Source: SLRI01 sp964393275 (GTDB lineage Bacteria > Pseudomonadota > Alphaproteobacteria > Geminicoccales > Geminicoccaceae). From it: a stretch of 64,000 nucleotides of DNA. The notes beneath the pieces were generated by a model. That model did not search any database. It was not told the DNA's origin and was given only the letters and a program-made list of their open reading frames with translations. Positions 54,351 to 63,234 of the stretch are shown here, piece after piece. Position 1 is the first letter of the stretch, and each line of letters opens with the position of its first letter. The stretch is taken from contig CAYMTA010000002.1 in NCBI GenBank assembly GCA_964393275.1, positions 1-64,000 on the forward strand, read 5' to 3'. A program made the translations under genes and the position numbers.

Positions 54351-55544
54351 ATGCTGGGAAGATTGCGGCGGACAAGAGACGGGTTTCTGCATGAATGGCG
54401 GGCGCTGCGCCGCGGCTATCCCGATTTCGTGCTGCGCGATGTCGCCGCCCTGCCCAAGGGTGACGTGCCCGTCTTCACGTTTCACACGATCGAGCCGGAA
54501 CCGTTCGAGGCGCAGCTTCGCCATCTGCGCGACGGTGGCTATCGGACCATCGACGGCGCCGCGCTCCTCCGCCATCTCGCTGGCGACGAGCCGGCGCCGG
54601 AGCGCGCGGTCGTGCTGACCATCGACGACGGACGCAAGAGTGTCTGGACCCACGGCTTCCCGCTGCTCCGGCGCTATGGCTTCAAGGCCACGGTTTTCCT
54701 CATTCCGGGCTATGTCCAAGCGGCCCGGGGCGTCGATGTCAATCTCGAGGACGTCTGGGCCGGCCGGGTGGCGGCGGCCGACCTTTCGATCCGGGACCCG
54801 GAGCTCATGAGCTGGGCCGAGATCCGCGCCCTGCAGGCTTCCGGCCTGGTCGACTGCCAGTCGCACACCTCCTTTCACCACCGCGTCCCGGTCGAGGCGA
54901 CCCTCCAGGGCTTCCTCGGCCCCCGGACGCCCGACGCCTTCTTCGATCTGCCGGTGCCGGCCGGGGAGGAGTGGCGTCTCGTCGACGGCGGGCTCGCCGG
55001 CGCCTATGGGATGCCGCTCTTTTCGGCCGTGTCGCTCATGCTCGCCCAACCCCGCTATCGGCCGGCGGGCGAGGTCCTGGCGGCGTGCCTCGATCTGGTG
55101 CGACGCGAAGGCGGGGCGCGCTTCTTCGAGAGCCGCGATGCCGAGGCACGGCTGCGTCGGGTCTACGACGAGGCGAAGGCGGCGCATGGCGCGGGGCGGG
55201 TGGAAAGCCCGAGGGAGGCGCTGGCCGCCGTCGCCGACGATCTGGCAGGGTCGCGGGCGCTGATCGAGGCGGAGCTCCAGGGCAAGCCCTGCACGCATCT
55301 CTGCTTTCCCTACACCGAAGGCTCGACGGCAGCCGTCGACCTCGCCCGCGAGGCCGGCTTCGAGGCGGCCTGGTGGGGGGTCCTTCCCGACCGCAGGATC
55401 AACCGGGCCGGCGACGATCCCTGGCACATCGTCCGGCTGAAGAACGACTACATTCACCGCCTGCCCGGCCCCGGCCGGCGCTCGCTCGGCCGGATCATGC
55501 TGGCCAAGGTCCGCCGACGCCTCGCCGGCGGCCCGGTCTATTGA
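54351..55544 (+). CDS. polysaccharide deacetylase (NodB-like, carbohydrate esterase 4)
   Basis: 397 residues with GGGGAAGG before the ATG. The NodB pattern is visible: VVLTIDDGRKSVW (metal/base Asp) and VDCQSHTSFHHRVP (two His). The frame is longer than a typical NodB domain (about 200) owing to an insertion between the motifs and the C-terminal third containing THLCFPYTEG and AAWWGVLPDR. No signal peptide is visible, so it may act in the cytoplasm or on lipid-linked glycan. It is the first gene on its strand; GT2 converges at its 3' end. Confidence 0.85.
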   Translation: MLGRLRRTRDGFLHEWRALRRGYPDFVLRDVAALPKGDVPVFTFHTIEPEPFEAQLRHLRDGGYRTIDGAALLRHLAGDEPAPERAVVLTIDDGRKSVWTHGFPLLRRYGFKATVFLIPGYVQAARGVDVNLEDVWAGRVAAADLSIRDPELMSWAEIRALQASGLVDCQSHTSFHHRVPVEATLQGFLGPRTPDAFFDLPVPAGEEWRLVDGGLAGAYGMPLFSAVSLMLAQPRYRPAGEVLAACLDLVRREGGARFFESRDAEARLRRVYDEAKAAHGAGRVESPREALAAVADDLAGSRALIEAELQGKPCTHLCFPYTEGSTAAVDLAREAGFEAAWWGVLPDRRINRAGDDPWHIVRLKNDYIHRLPGPGRRSLGRIMLAKVRRRLAGGPVY

Positions 55545-55553
55545 GCGCATGGT

Positions 55554-56654
55554 TCAGACGAACCGGCGCACCAGCCGCCAGTAGCCGGCATAGAAGCTGT
55601 CGAGCGCCCTCTTCACCCTCGCCTTCCAGCCCTTGCGCCCGAGCAGCTCGGCGCGGACGGTGATCGGCCCGCAGCCGAGAAAGCCGCTGTCGGGAATGCG
55701 GCGGAAGGATGCCACCTGCCGGCGCTTCGCGCGCACCTGCCCGAGCCCGCGCAGCACCGCCCAGTTGGCGCGCAGATAGAGCCCGGTTTTGCCCTTGGCC
55801 AAAAGAAAGCCGGCGATCGCCAGCTCGTGGACGAGCAGGGCCGGCGCCAGGAGGAAGAGCGTGCGCAGCCGGTAGAGCCCGAGCATGACCAGCCAGCGAT
55901 TGCGGACCTGATAAAAGCCGGCGGAGAAAGCGCGCGGCGTGTAGTCGTGGAGCACCACGGCGCTCGGCACGACGAAGGCACGATGCCCGGCGATCAGGAG
56001 GCGCTGCACGAGTTCGCCGTCCTCGCTCCCGAAGAACAGGTCCTCGTCGAAGCCGCCGACCTGCCGCCACGCGGCACCCCGGATCAGCATGCAGCCGGCC
56101 CCGAGGCCGGTGACCTCGTGCGTCGCGTCGGACACCTCGCCGATCAGCCGGCCCCCGTTGAGCTGGACCGCCTCGCCAAGGTAATGCACGAGCGCCCCAT
56201 CGAACTGGATGCGCTCGGGCTCCGCGAGATAGACCACCCGGGCGCCGAAGGCAGCCCCTTCGGGCCGGGCCAGCGCCTCCTCGACCAGTCGCTGCAGGCA
56301 GCCGTGCCGCGGGATGCAGTCGTCGTCGAGAATGAGCGCCAGCCCATCCCCGGCGCGCTCGACGATGCGGTTGCGGGCGGGATTGGGGCCGTTGTTCTCC
56401 TTGAGCTCGATGATCTCGACCGTCGGAAATCGCTCGGCGACCAGGGCGCGGGTTCGATCCGTCGAGGCATTGTCGGCGACGAGCACCGTGAGCGCCGGAT
56501 AGTCCTGGGCGAGGATCGCCTCCAGCGTCCGTTCGATGACCGACTCGCTGTTCCAGGTGACCACGCCGACGACGAGGTGCGGCAGGGCCGGGCGGACGAC
56601 GCGCCTTCTCGGCCGGGCGGCTGATGCCTGCAGAAGCTGCTCCACGCTCTGCAA
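55554..56654 (-). CDS. family 2 glycosyltransferase
   Basis: 366 residues from TTG 56654 (GGAGG 5 nt upstream). The GT-A fold reads LVVGVVTWNSESVIERTLEA, VLVADNASTDRT, the metal motif LALILDDDCIPRHG (DxD-type) and FFGSEDGELVQRLL (ED base region). A membrane-associated C-terminal helix pair (LFLLAPALLVHELAIAGFLL) suggests attachment to the inner face of the membrane. It adds a sugar to a lipid or glycan acceptor; which sugar is unknown. Divergent from the MaoC-SDR gene, with an AT-rich gap. Confidence 0.9.
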   Translation of the reverse strand: MQSVEQLLQASAARPRRRVVRPALPHLVVGVVTWNSESVIERTLEAILAQDYPALTVLVADNASTDRTRALVAERFPTVEIIELKENNGPNPARNRIVERAGDGLALILDDDCIPRHGCLQRLVEEALARPEGAAFGARVVYLAEPERIQFDGALVHYLGEAVQLNGGRLIGEVSDATHEVTGLGAGCMLIRGAAWRQVGGFDEDLFFGSEDGELVQRLLIAGHRAFVVPSAVVLHDYTPRAFSAGFYQVRNRWLVMLGLYRLRTLFLLAPALLVHELAIAGFLLAKGKTGLYLRANWAVLRGLGQVRAKRRQVASFRRIPDSGFLGCGPITVRAELLGRKGWKARVKRALDSFYAGYWRLVRRFV

Positions 56655-56818
56655 GTTCTCCTCCCTCTCCAGGCGGCATGCATTTCCGCCAGTTATGGCA
56701 TTAGATGCATTTTTCAACAAATGATCAAGGCCAAATCACTCTCGCCACCGGACTTGGCCGCGGCCACGGGACCGGCTACCCAGCCCGCCAGCCGCCGCCA
56801 CCCGACCGGAGAGCGCCT

Positions 56819-58423
56819 TTGCCCACGAGCACCTTCGAGCTGACCCTCGCCGAACAGATGCTCGAGGCCTTCGCCACGCTCAGCGGCGACACGAACGCCC
56901 TGCACATGGACGCCGAGTTCGCGCGCCGCAGCCGGTTTCGCCAGCGGGTCGCGCACGGCATGCTCGCCTTTGCCCTGCTCGGCCGCATGGCCGGCCTCCA
57001 TCCCGGGCGGGACCTCCGCTTCCGCCGGCTGGAGGGCAAGTTCACGGCACCCATTCCCCTGGGCACGAGGCTCGCCCTCACCGTCGAGACGCAGCCGGAG
57101 AGCGCCGAGGCGGCGGTCGCCTTCGAGGCGGTCTGGCGCAACCTCGCCGACGGGCAGCCGGCGCTCCTCGCCACCGGCAGCTACGTCTGCCTCGCTCCGC
57201 CAACGCCCGCTCCGCCCGGCGGTTCCCCCTCGCTCCTGGCAGCCGCGGTGCCGGAGGCCGATCGGGGTCCGGAGGCGCTCGCCGATCTGGTCGAGACGCT
57301 GCATGGCGAGGTCACGGGCGATGCGCTGGCCGGCCTCGCCCGGCTGATCGGCCTCGAGCCGCCGGCCCGGCCCTGCCCGAACCTCGCGGCGACGCTGCTG
57401 CTCTCGACCCTGGTCGGCATGCGGCTGCCCGGCCGGCGCGCCACCTTCACGAGCTTTCGGCTCGACTTCGCCCGCGACCTCGAGCCCGGCCAGCCGATCG
57501 AGCTCGAGGGTCGGGTGACCAAAGTCTCGGCGGCGAGCGAGACGCTGGCCGCCGCCGTTCGCCTGACCTCCGGCGGGCAGGAGCGGGCGAGCGGCGAGAT
57601 CCGTGCCATGGTCAACCCGGCGCCGCGCGCCATGCTGGCGGCGAGCGAGATCCGCCAGCGGCATCTCGGGCTCGGGCTCGAGGGCCGCGCGGTCGTGGTG
57701 ATCGGCGCCAGCCGGGGCATCGGCGAGACCGCGGCCAAGCTCTTCGCCATGCACGGGGCCAGGGTCGTCGTGCATTATTTCCAGGGCAGCAGCGACGCCG
57801 AGGCGATCGCCGCCGACATCCGCGGCTCCGGCGGCGAGGCCGTGCCGCTCGCCTGCGACATCCGCGACGAGGCGGCGGTGGCACGGTTCTTCGCCGCGGT
57901 CGACCAGGCCTTTGGCGGGCTCGACGTGCTGATCAACAACGCGGTCTCGGACTTCCGCCCGAGACCCTGGGGCGAGCTCGCCTGGAGCGACTACCTGGGC
58001 GAGCTCGACGTCTCCCTCAAGGGCCTGCACGCCTGCTGCAGGGAGGCCGTCGCCCGGCTTCGGGCAAGGGGCGGCGGCAAGATCGTCAACGTCTCGAGCA
58101 TCGCGACCAGCCTGCCGGTGCGCGGCCAGAGCAGATACATCACGGCGAAGAGCGCCCTCGAAGGCTACACGAGAAGCCTCGCCCTCGAACTCTCGAAGGA
58201 CAACATCCAGGTCAACCTCGTGGTGCCGGCGATGGTCGAGACCGACCTCATCGCCTCGATCCCGAGCGATTTCGTCCGCCGCATGGCCGGCGCCCGGGGC
58301 ATGGGCCGGCATGTGCGGCCGATCGAGGTCGCCCAGGCCATGGCCTATCTCGCCTCGCCCTGGGCGGACGCGCTCTCCGGCCAGAAGATCGTGCTCAATC
58401 TCGGCGAGCCGCCGTTCGCCTGA
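56819..58423 (+). CDS. fusion of MaoC/hot-dog dehydratase and SDR ketoreductase
   Basis: 534 residues from TTG 56819 (GGAGAG 5 nt upstream). Residues 1-125: MaoC hot-dog with the hydratase motif SGDTNALHMD (22-31; Asp24, His29). Residues about 180-270: a second, degenerate hot-dog. Residues 288-534: short-chain dehydrogenase with the NAD(P) loop GASRGIG (296-302), Ser426/427, Tyr440 and Lys444. The combination gives (R)-specific enoyl hydration plus 3-keto reduction, the two reverse/forward steps of acyl-chain metabolism, in one chain. It lies among glycan genes, where such acyl-modifying enzymes could make a lipid or fatty-acyl decoration. Acyl carrier unknown. Confidence 0.9.
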   Translation: MPTSTFELTLAEQMLEAFATLSGDTNALHMDAEFARRSRFRQRVAHGMLAFALLGRMAGLHPGRDLRFRRLEGKFTAPIPLGTRLALTVETQPESAEAAVAFEAVWRNLADGQPALLATGSYVCLAPPTPAPPGGSPSLLAAAVPEADRGPEALADLVETLHGEVTGDALAGLARLIGLEPPARPCPNLAATLLLSTLVGMRLPGRRATFTSFRLDFARDLEPGQPIELEGRVTKVSAASETLAAAVRLTSGGQERASGEIRAMVNPAPRAMLAASEIRQRHLGLGLEGRAVVVIGASRGIGETAAKLFAMHGARVVVHYFQGSSDAEAIAADIRGSGGEAVPLACDIRDEAAVARFFAAVDQAFGGLDVLINNAVSDFRPRPWGELAWSDYLGELDVSLKGLHACCREAVARLRARGGGKIVNVSSIATSLPVRGQSRYITAKSALEGYTRSLALELSKDNIQVNLVVPAMVETDLIASIPSDFVRRMAGARGMGRHVRPIEVAQAMAYLASPWADALSGQKIVLNLGEPPFA

Positions 58424-58430
58424 GGCGCGG

Positions 58431-59894
58431 TCAGCCGGGCCAGAGAGCCTCCAGCCGGGCGGCAGCGGCGGCGGCGAAGCGCGGGTCGGCCGACCAGCCG
58501 GTCCGCCGCCGCATGACATCCTCGACGCTCGCCACGGCACGGGTGCAGCGAAGCCGCGTCAGCCATGCCCGGGCCTCGGTTTCGCCCATCGCCAGGAAGG
58601 CCGCGGCAGCGAGGTCGTCCTGCGGATGCGGCGCCGGACGAGGCGGTGTCGTCGCCGGCCGCGCGAGCCCGGCGCCATCGAAGAAGGCGATCGCGACCGC
58701 CCGTGCCGTGGTCCATTTGATGCCGGAGACCGAATGGAGGCCGGCCGGGCCGCCGCCCGCGCCATGATCGATCATGACGGGCCGCTTGGCCTGGGCCGAG
58801 GCCCCCGGGGCCGCCGCCGGCAGGTAGCCCGCGCGCACCTCGACCACCGCCGACGGGTCCAGCCGAAGCCCGGGAAAGGGGTCGTTCAGCGCGTCGAGGG
58901 TCGTCCGGATGGCGGCTTCCGGCACCTCGGTCGCCGCCGGCGAGGCCAGCGGCCCGGCATGGACCAGATGGCGCGTGCCGACGAGGATGCGCCCCTGGTG
59001 CGGGTGCAGGAAGAGCGTGCCGCCATCGCCCGGCTCGATGGCGACGGCGCGCTCGCCTGCCACCGGCTCGCGATCGAGCAGCAGATTGAAGGCGAGCGAG
59101 GCATGGAAGAGCTCAGGCCGATCGCGGTCGGCCGTGGCGGCGAGGGCCCGGCACCAGGGACCGGCCGCGTTGACCACCCGGCGGGCCCGAAACCGCAGCT
59201 CGCGGCCGCTGGTGACATCGGTGGCCGCGACCCCCTCGACCTTGCCCGCGTCGAGCGCGACCCGGTCGACCCGAACGCGGTTCAGGGCAGCCCCGCCCAT
59301 GGCGACGGCCCAGCGCAGCCATTCGGTCAGGAGCGCCTCGGAGCGGCCCATGGCGCCGTCCTGCCAGGCGGCGCCACCGACCAGCCCATCCTGGCGCAGG
59401 CCCGGCACCAGGGCCCGCAGCTCGGCAGCACTCAGCACCCGGCCGGCGGCGAGATGATGGTCCGGTGCGATGCCGGCATTGCGGTCCAGCCCGGCCAGCG
59501 CATCGAGCAGGAACGCCACGCGGAAGACCGCCGGCCGCCGCAGGCCCCTGCCGTGAAGCGGCATCAGGCAGTCGAGCGGCCCGGTGAGATCGGGGAAATG
59601 GCGAAAGAACCAGCGCCGCTCGAGCACGCTCTGGCGAAACCGGGCGAGGTCGAGGCTCTGCAGGTAGCGCAGGCCGCCATGCAGGGTGCGCAGGCTGTGC
59701 CAGCTCGTCTCGCCGCCGAAATCGCCGGCCTCGAGCAGGAGAGCCCGCTGGCCGCGCCGCACCGCCTCGAACAGCAGCGCCACCCCGTGAACGCCGCCGC
59801 CGATGATCAGCCAGTCGAAGGGCTCGTCGACCAGCTCGTCGATCCGGCGCTCGAGCGACCCGACCTCGCCGGCCGGGCAGGCCTCGCTCGTCAA
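58431..59894 (-). CDS. glycerol-3-phosphate dehydrogenase-like FAD oxidoreductase
   Basis: 487 residues starting at TTG 59894, whose TTGA overlaps the stop of the glycosyltransferase (59891-59894). FAD loop LIIGGGVHGVALLFEA and the GlpD-type block SLRTLHGGLRYLQS place it with FAD-dependent sn-glycerol-3-phosphate dehydrogenases; VVNAAGPWC and the second half agree. The usual aerobic GlpD C-terminal domain (DAO_C) looks divergent, so another alpha-hydroxy acid or polyol phosphate may be oxidised. It is the third gene of a minus-strand coupled trio (methyltransferase, GT4, this). Substrate is open. Confidence 0.85.
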   Translation of the reverse strand: MTSEACPAGEVGSLERRIDELVDEPFDWLIIGGGVHGVALLFEAVRRGQRALLLEAGDFGGETSWHSLRTLHGGLRYLQSLDLARFRQSVLERRWFFRHFPDLTGPLDCLMPLHGRGLRRPAVFRVAFLLDALAGLDRNAGIAPDHHLAAGRVLSAAELRALVPGLRQDGLVGGAAWQDGAMGRSEALLTEWLRWAVAMGGAALNRVRVDRVALDAGKVEGVAATDVTSGRELRFRARRVVNAAGPWCRALAATADRDRPELFHASLAFNLLLDREPVAGERAVAIEPGDGGTLFLHPHQGRILVGTRHLVHAGPLASPAATEVPEAAIRTTLDALNDPFPGLRLDPSAVVEVRAGYLPAAAPGASAQAKRPVMIDHGAGGGPAGLHSVSGIKWTTARAVAIAFFDGAGLARPATTPPRPAPHPQDDLAAAAFLAMGETEARAWLTRLRCTRAVASVEDVMRRRTGWSADPRFAAAAAARLEALWPG

Positions 59895-61168
59895 TCTCTG
59901 GACCCGACCGCTGCCGCGGCGGCGGCACCGGCACCGTCGCACCCGCGGATTCCGGCATAGAGCTGGCCGATCCGCCGCTTGAACACGTGGTAGTTGTGGT
60001 GCGTGTCGACCAGGGCGCGGGCCGCCACGGCCCGCCGCGCCGCATCCTCGGGCTCGCTGAACGCGGCGATCAGGCCCTCCGCCAGCCCGGCCGGGGTCGG
60101 CTCGACCAGGAACGCCGCGCTGTCGTCCAGGACCTCCTGATGCGTCGGCAGGGCGGTCGCGACGATCGGCCGCCCGCTCGCCATGTAGGTGTAGATCTTG
60201 AACGGCGTCACCAGGGGCTCGAGGCGCGGCGAGACCAGGGCATCGGCGAGCGCCATGAAGACCGGCATCTCCAGAGGCGGGCGGGTTCCGGTGAAGATGA
60301 CGGCCGGATCGGCGCCGGTCTTCGGGTCATGGGCGAATCGGGCGCGCAGGCTGGCCACGGCCGCGCCATCGCCGCCGACCACCACGAGCTGGGCCCGGGG
60401 CAGGGCTCGACGCACCTCGGCCCAGCCCTGCAGAAGCTCCAGGAGACCCTGCCGGCGATCGAAATTGCCGGTATAGACCGCGATCGGCCCGGCGCCGAGC
60501 GCCAGCTCCCGCCGGAGCGCCGCCACCTCCCCGGCATCGACCGGGTCGAGCGCCTCGGCCAGCGGGATGTCGCGGATCTCGTAGACCGCGATCCTCGGGC
60601 ATTCACGCCGCACCAGCTCGGTCAGATGACCGGCCACGGTCACCGCCGCCGTCGAGCGCTTCAGGACCAGCCTGCGGATCACCCTGGCGGCCGGCGCCAG
60701 CCAACGCACCAGGGCGGACGAGCTGTCGCGAAGCTGGTGCTCGAGATCGCTGTCCAGATCCATGATCGTGGGCACGCCCCGCAGCCAGGCCATGGGCAGC
60801 GCGAAGAACGCCGCTTCCTCGATGGCGTGCACCGCGACGTAGCGGCGCCGCGCCAGCCTGGCCGCGACCAGGCCCACCAGCAGCACGTCGTAGGCGACCT
60901 TGGTCAGGGAGAACCCGATCGGAATGTGACGCAGGCCCGGGATCGGCCAGACGCGGCTCTGCCGGACATGCGGCAGGCGCAGGTCCTCGCCGAACGGGAA
61001 GGTCAGGAGATCGATGGCGAAGCCGAGCTCGGCCAGCGCCTGGCACATCAGCCGCACGTTCATGGGCGTGCCGGCGAGCCGGAAGAAGGGCTGCGGCGTC
61101 ACCAGCAGCACCCTTGGCCGGGTTGCCGAGCCGCCGACGTCGGCCGCCGGGCCGGACGCGCCGCTCAT
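59891..61168 (-). CDS. family 4 glycosyltransferase (GT-B)
   Basis: 425 residues. The N-terminal domain reads RVLLVTPQPFFRLAGTPMNV and the C-terminal nucleotide-sugar domain PIAVYTGNFDRRQGLLELL, AQLVVVGGDG, LVSPRLEPLVTPFKIYTYM with the GT4 E-x7-E type region (SPRLEPLVTPFKIYTYMASG). It transfers a sugar from an NDP donor, cytoplasmic face. The ATG overlaps the upstream methyltransferase stop (61165-61168) and its stop overlaps the flavoenzyme start. The C-terminal tail is Ala-rich. Sugar unknown. Confidence 0.9.
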   Translation of the reverse strand: MSGASGPAADVGGSATRPRVLLVTPQPFFRLAGTPMNVRLMCQALAELGFAIDLLTFPFGEDLRLPHVRQSRVWPIPGLRHIPIGFSLTKVAYDVLLVGLVAARLARRRYVAVHAIEEAAFFALPMAWLRGVPTIMDLDSDLEHQLRDSSSALVRWLAPAARVIRRLVLKRSTAAVTVAGHLTELVRRECPRIAVYEIRDIPLAEALDPVDAGEVAALRRELALGAGPIAVYTGNFDRRQGLLELLQGWAEVRRALPRAQLVVVGGDGAAVASLRARFAHDPKTGADPAVIFTGTRPPLEMPVFMALADALVSPRLEPLVTPFKIYTYMASGRPIVATALPTHQEVLDDSAAFLVEPTPAGLAEGLIAAFSEPEDAARRAVAARALVDTHHNYHVFKRRIGQLYAGIRGCDGAGAAAAAAVGSRD

Positions 61169-62808
61169 CCGCACGGCCGTCTCGCCAGCAGCACCACGGG
61201 TGCCCCCAGCCAGGCGGTGAGCCCGAGCCGACGGCCGAGATCCTCGAGGCGCGCCGAACGCTCGGGCGACCGCAGCTTGCGGTGGATCACCATGGGCAGC
61301 CAGAATTCCTTGGCCTGTCGGATCTGCGACAGACCGGCGGTGCTCAGCCAGCCGGCCAGTTGCGCCCGGGTATAGCAGAAGAAGGGCCGCGTGTTGCCCT
61401 CGAGCAGACGCTTGAGCCGAAAGAGGACCGGCTCGAGGAGATTGGCGCTCCAGAGCGGCGCGTAGTCGACGACCAGCGCATCGCCGCTGACCCGGCTCAT
61501 CTCCAGGACGAGGGCCCGGGTCTCCTCGACATGGGCGAGGAGCCGAAAGCCGGCCACGAGATCGAAGCTTCGATCGGCGAAGGGCAGCCGCCAGAGGTCG
61601 GCGACGACGAGATGCACCCGGTCCGGATGACGCATCCGCAGCTCGGTCAGCCGCTCGGACCAGGCGGCAGCACTGCCCTGGACCCAGACATCGTAGCCGC
61701 GGCCGAGGAGGAACGCCGTGAGCTGGCCGTGCCCGCCGCCCACGTCGAGCGCCCGCGGGCGGCGCGCCGGCGCTGCCTCCCTGGGCTCGGGCAGCACCGC
61801 CGCCAAAGCCTGCTCCTGGACCTCGAGGAGATAGGCGCCGACCGGGCCGGCGAACCGCCGGGCATAGCCGGCGCTCGCCGTGTGGATGTCCGGCGTGCGG
61901 GTGTCGTGCTCGAGCCCGCCCGTGCCGGCGCCGCGCAGCCTGGTGAGCCGCAGGCCGAGCTGGGCCATCAGGAAGCGCCAGGGGCCGACCCGCCCGCCGC
62001 CCGAGCCGGGCCAGGGGGCGAGCACCGTCTCGGGTGCCCGCAGCACCTCGCGCAGGCTGGACAAGGGCCGCTCGGGGTCGAGCTCGCCTCGCCATTCCAC
62101 GCCCAGGCTGCCGACCCGGTCGGCCTCGTCGGGCAGGGGGAGCGGGTCGCTGCCGGCGAGGCAGCGGCCCGGCACCGGTCCGGCCTGCCATCGGCGCAGC
62201 GGCGCCGGCGTCGGCCAGCCGCGCGGGCGGCCGCCATTGTCGCCGAGAAAAATCTCCGAAGGCGCCGCCTCGTCGAGAAAGGCAGCCAGCACGGCCGCCC
62301 GGCGGCCCAGCCACTTGCCCAGGCCCCAGGGCAGCACGGCGAGGCCGCCCGCGGCCCGCACGGCGGCGACGGTCGAGGCCAGGGGCGCCCCGTCGACCGG
62401 CCGCCGCGTCGTCGCCAGCGCCAGCACCTCGAGCCTCTCCAGGGTCACGGCCTGAAAGCCCTGGACGATCCAGAGGATGGCGGCCGCCTCGCCCGGTCGA
62501 CCCTGCCGCCGGGCGACCAGGAGACCCGGCTCGACACCCGCCGTCAGGGTCCAGGGCCCAATCTCGCCGGCTGCGGCGAGCGCGCCGAAGGCGTCGTCCC
62601 GCGCGGTCTCGGCGAGCATGAGCACCCCGATCCGCTGCGCTGCCACCACGTCCAGATTGGCGGCCGCCGCATCGAGCCAGCGAACCGGATCGTGGCAGGG
62701 GTAGAGATGGACATGCGCATCCAGCCGAACGAGCAGGCGCTCGGCACCGGCGGTCGGCCGGTCCCTGACGTCCACGGCCGGCGAGGGCGGGCATGGCAAG
62801 CTGATCAT
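61165..62808 (-). CDS. metallohydrolase-like N-terminal domain fused to a SAM-dependent methyltransferase
   Basis: 547 residues from ATG 62808; the frame extends in-frame to a TTG at 62922, giving a possible 38-residue basic extension. N-terminal part: RLDAHVHLYPCHDPVRWLDA with His32/His34 resembles the metal site of amidohydrolase/TIM-barrel phosphoesterases and continues with LTAGVEPGL and FLGDNGGRP; I cannot identify the family. C-terminal part, from about 340: class I methyltransferase with ALDVGGGHGQL (353-363), VVADLWRLPFADRSFDL and FRLLAHVEE. Fusion suggests two steps on one molecule. It is the first gene of the coupled trio with GT4 and the flavoenzyme. Confidence 0.75.
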   Translation of the reverse strand: MISLPCPPSPAVDVRDRPTAGAERLLVRLDAHVHLYPCHDPVRWLDAAAANLDVVAAQRIGVLMLAETARDDAFGALAAAGEIGPWTLTAGVEPGLLVARRQGRPGEAAAILWIVQGFQAVTLERLEVLALATTRRPVDGAPLASTVAAVRAAGGLAVLPWGLGKWLGRRAAVLAAFLDEAAPSEIFLGDNGGRPRGWPTPAPLRRWQAGPVPGRCLAGSDPLPLPDEADRVGSLGVEWRGELDPERPLSSLREVLRAPETVLAPWPGSGGGRVGPWRFLMAQLGLRLTRLRGAGTGGLEHDTRTPDIHTASAGYARRFAGPVGAYLLEVQEQALAAVLPEPREAAPARRPRALDVGGGHGQLTAFLLGRGYDVWVQGSAAAWSERLTELRMRHPDRVHLVVADLWRLPFADRSFDLVAGFRLLAHVEETRALVLEMSRVSGDALVVDYAPLWSANLLEPVLFRLKRLLEGNTRPFFCYTRAQLAGWLSTAGLSQIRQAKEFWLPMVIHRKLRSPERSARLEDLGRRLGLTAWLGAPVVLLARRPCG

Positions 62809-63234
62809 CCAGGTCGGGCGCCACGACGCCCGAAATGGCCGGCGACGACGTCGCGACACGCGCGCGTATCGATCGTCGTCGAGCAGCTTCGGTTCCACCG
62901 AATGCGACTCATTTATCGGCAACGTCCCCGAGAGAGGCGGATGCCCGAGCTCTATGCCCGACGGTTTTCCTGCCCTATGGCCCGCCGCGCCGCGAGCTTG
63001 CGACGGCAGCGACAGGGCGAGGACCGATTACCCACGGCAACGCCCTGACCAACGACGACGGTTGTGGGCGAGAGCGCAGCGGAAATCAACGCTCCACTGG
63101 CGTCGAGAGCGGGCCCTTTGGTCTCGACAGCCCGGCGGTATGGCGGTTAGACCGCCGGCCGGGAGGATGCGCCGCGGCACCGCCGGCACCGACTCCCGAA
63201 ACATCCGCCAAAAAAATCTGGAAGCGCAACGATC
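62809..63234. other. 426-bp gap between the methyltransferase fusion and the epimerase
   Basis: Divergent promoters are expected here. A short hairpin (GGCGGT TAG ACCGCC) lies near 63142-63156. Small open frames on both strands have no family resemblance or good start sites. Its left 110 bp may code if the fusion begins at 62922. Confidence 0.5.

Noticed and set aside
62809..63234. Small protein genes in the gap before the epimerase
   Set aside because: Open frames are Arg/Pro/Gly-rich, start sites are poor and no family features are seen.
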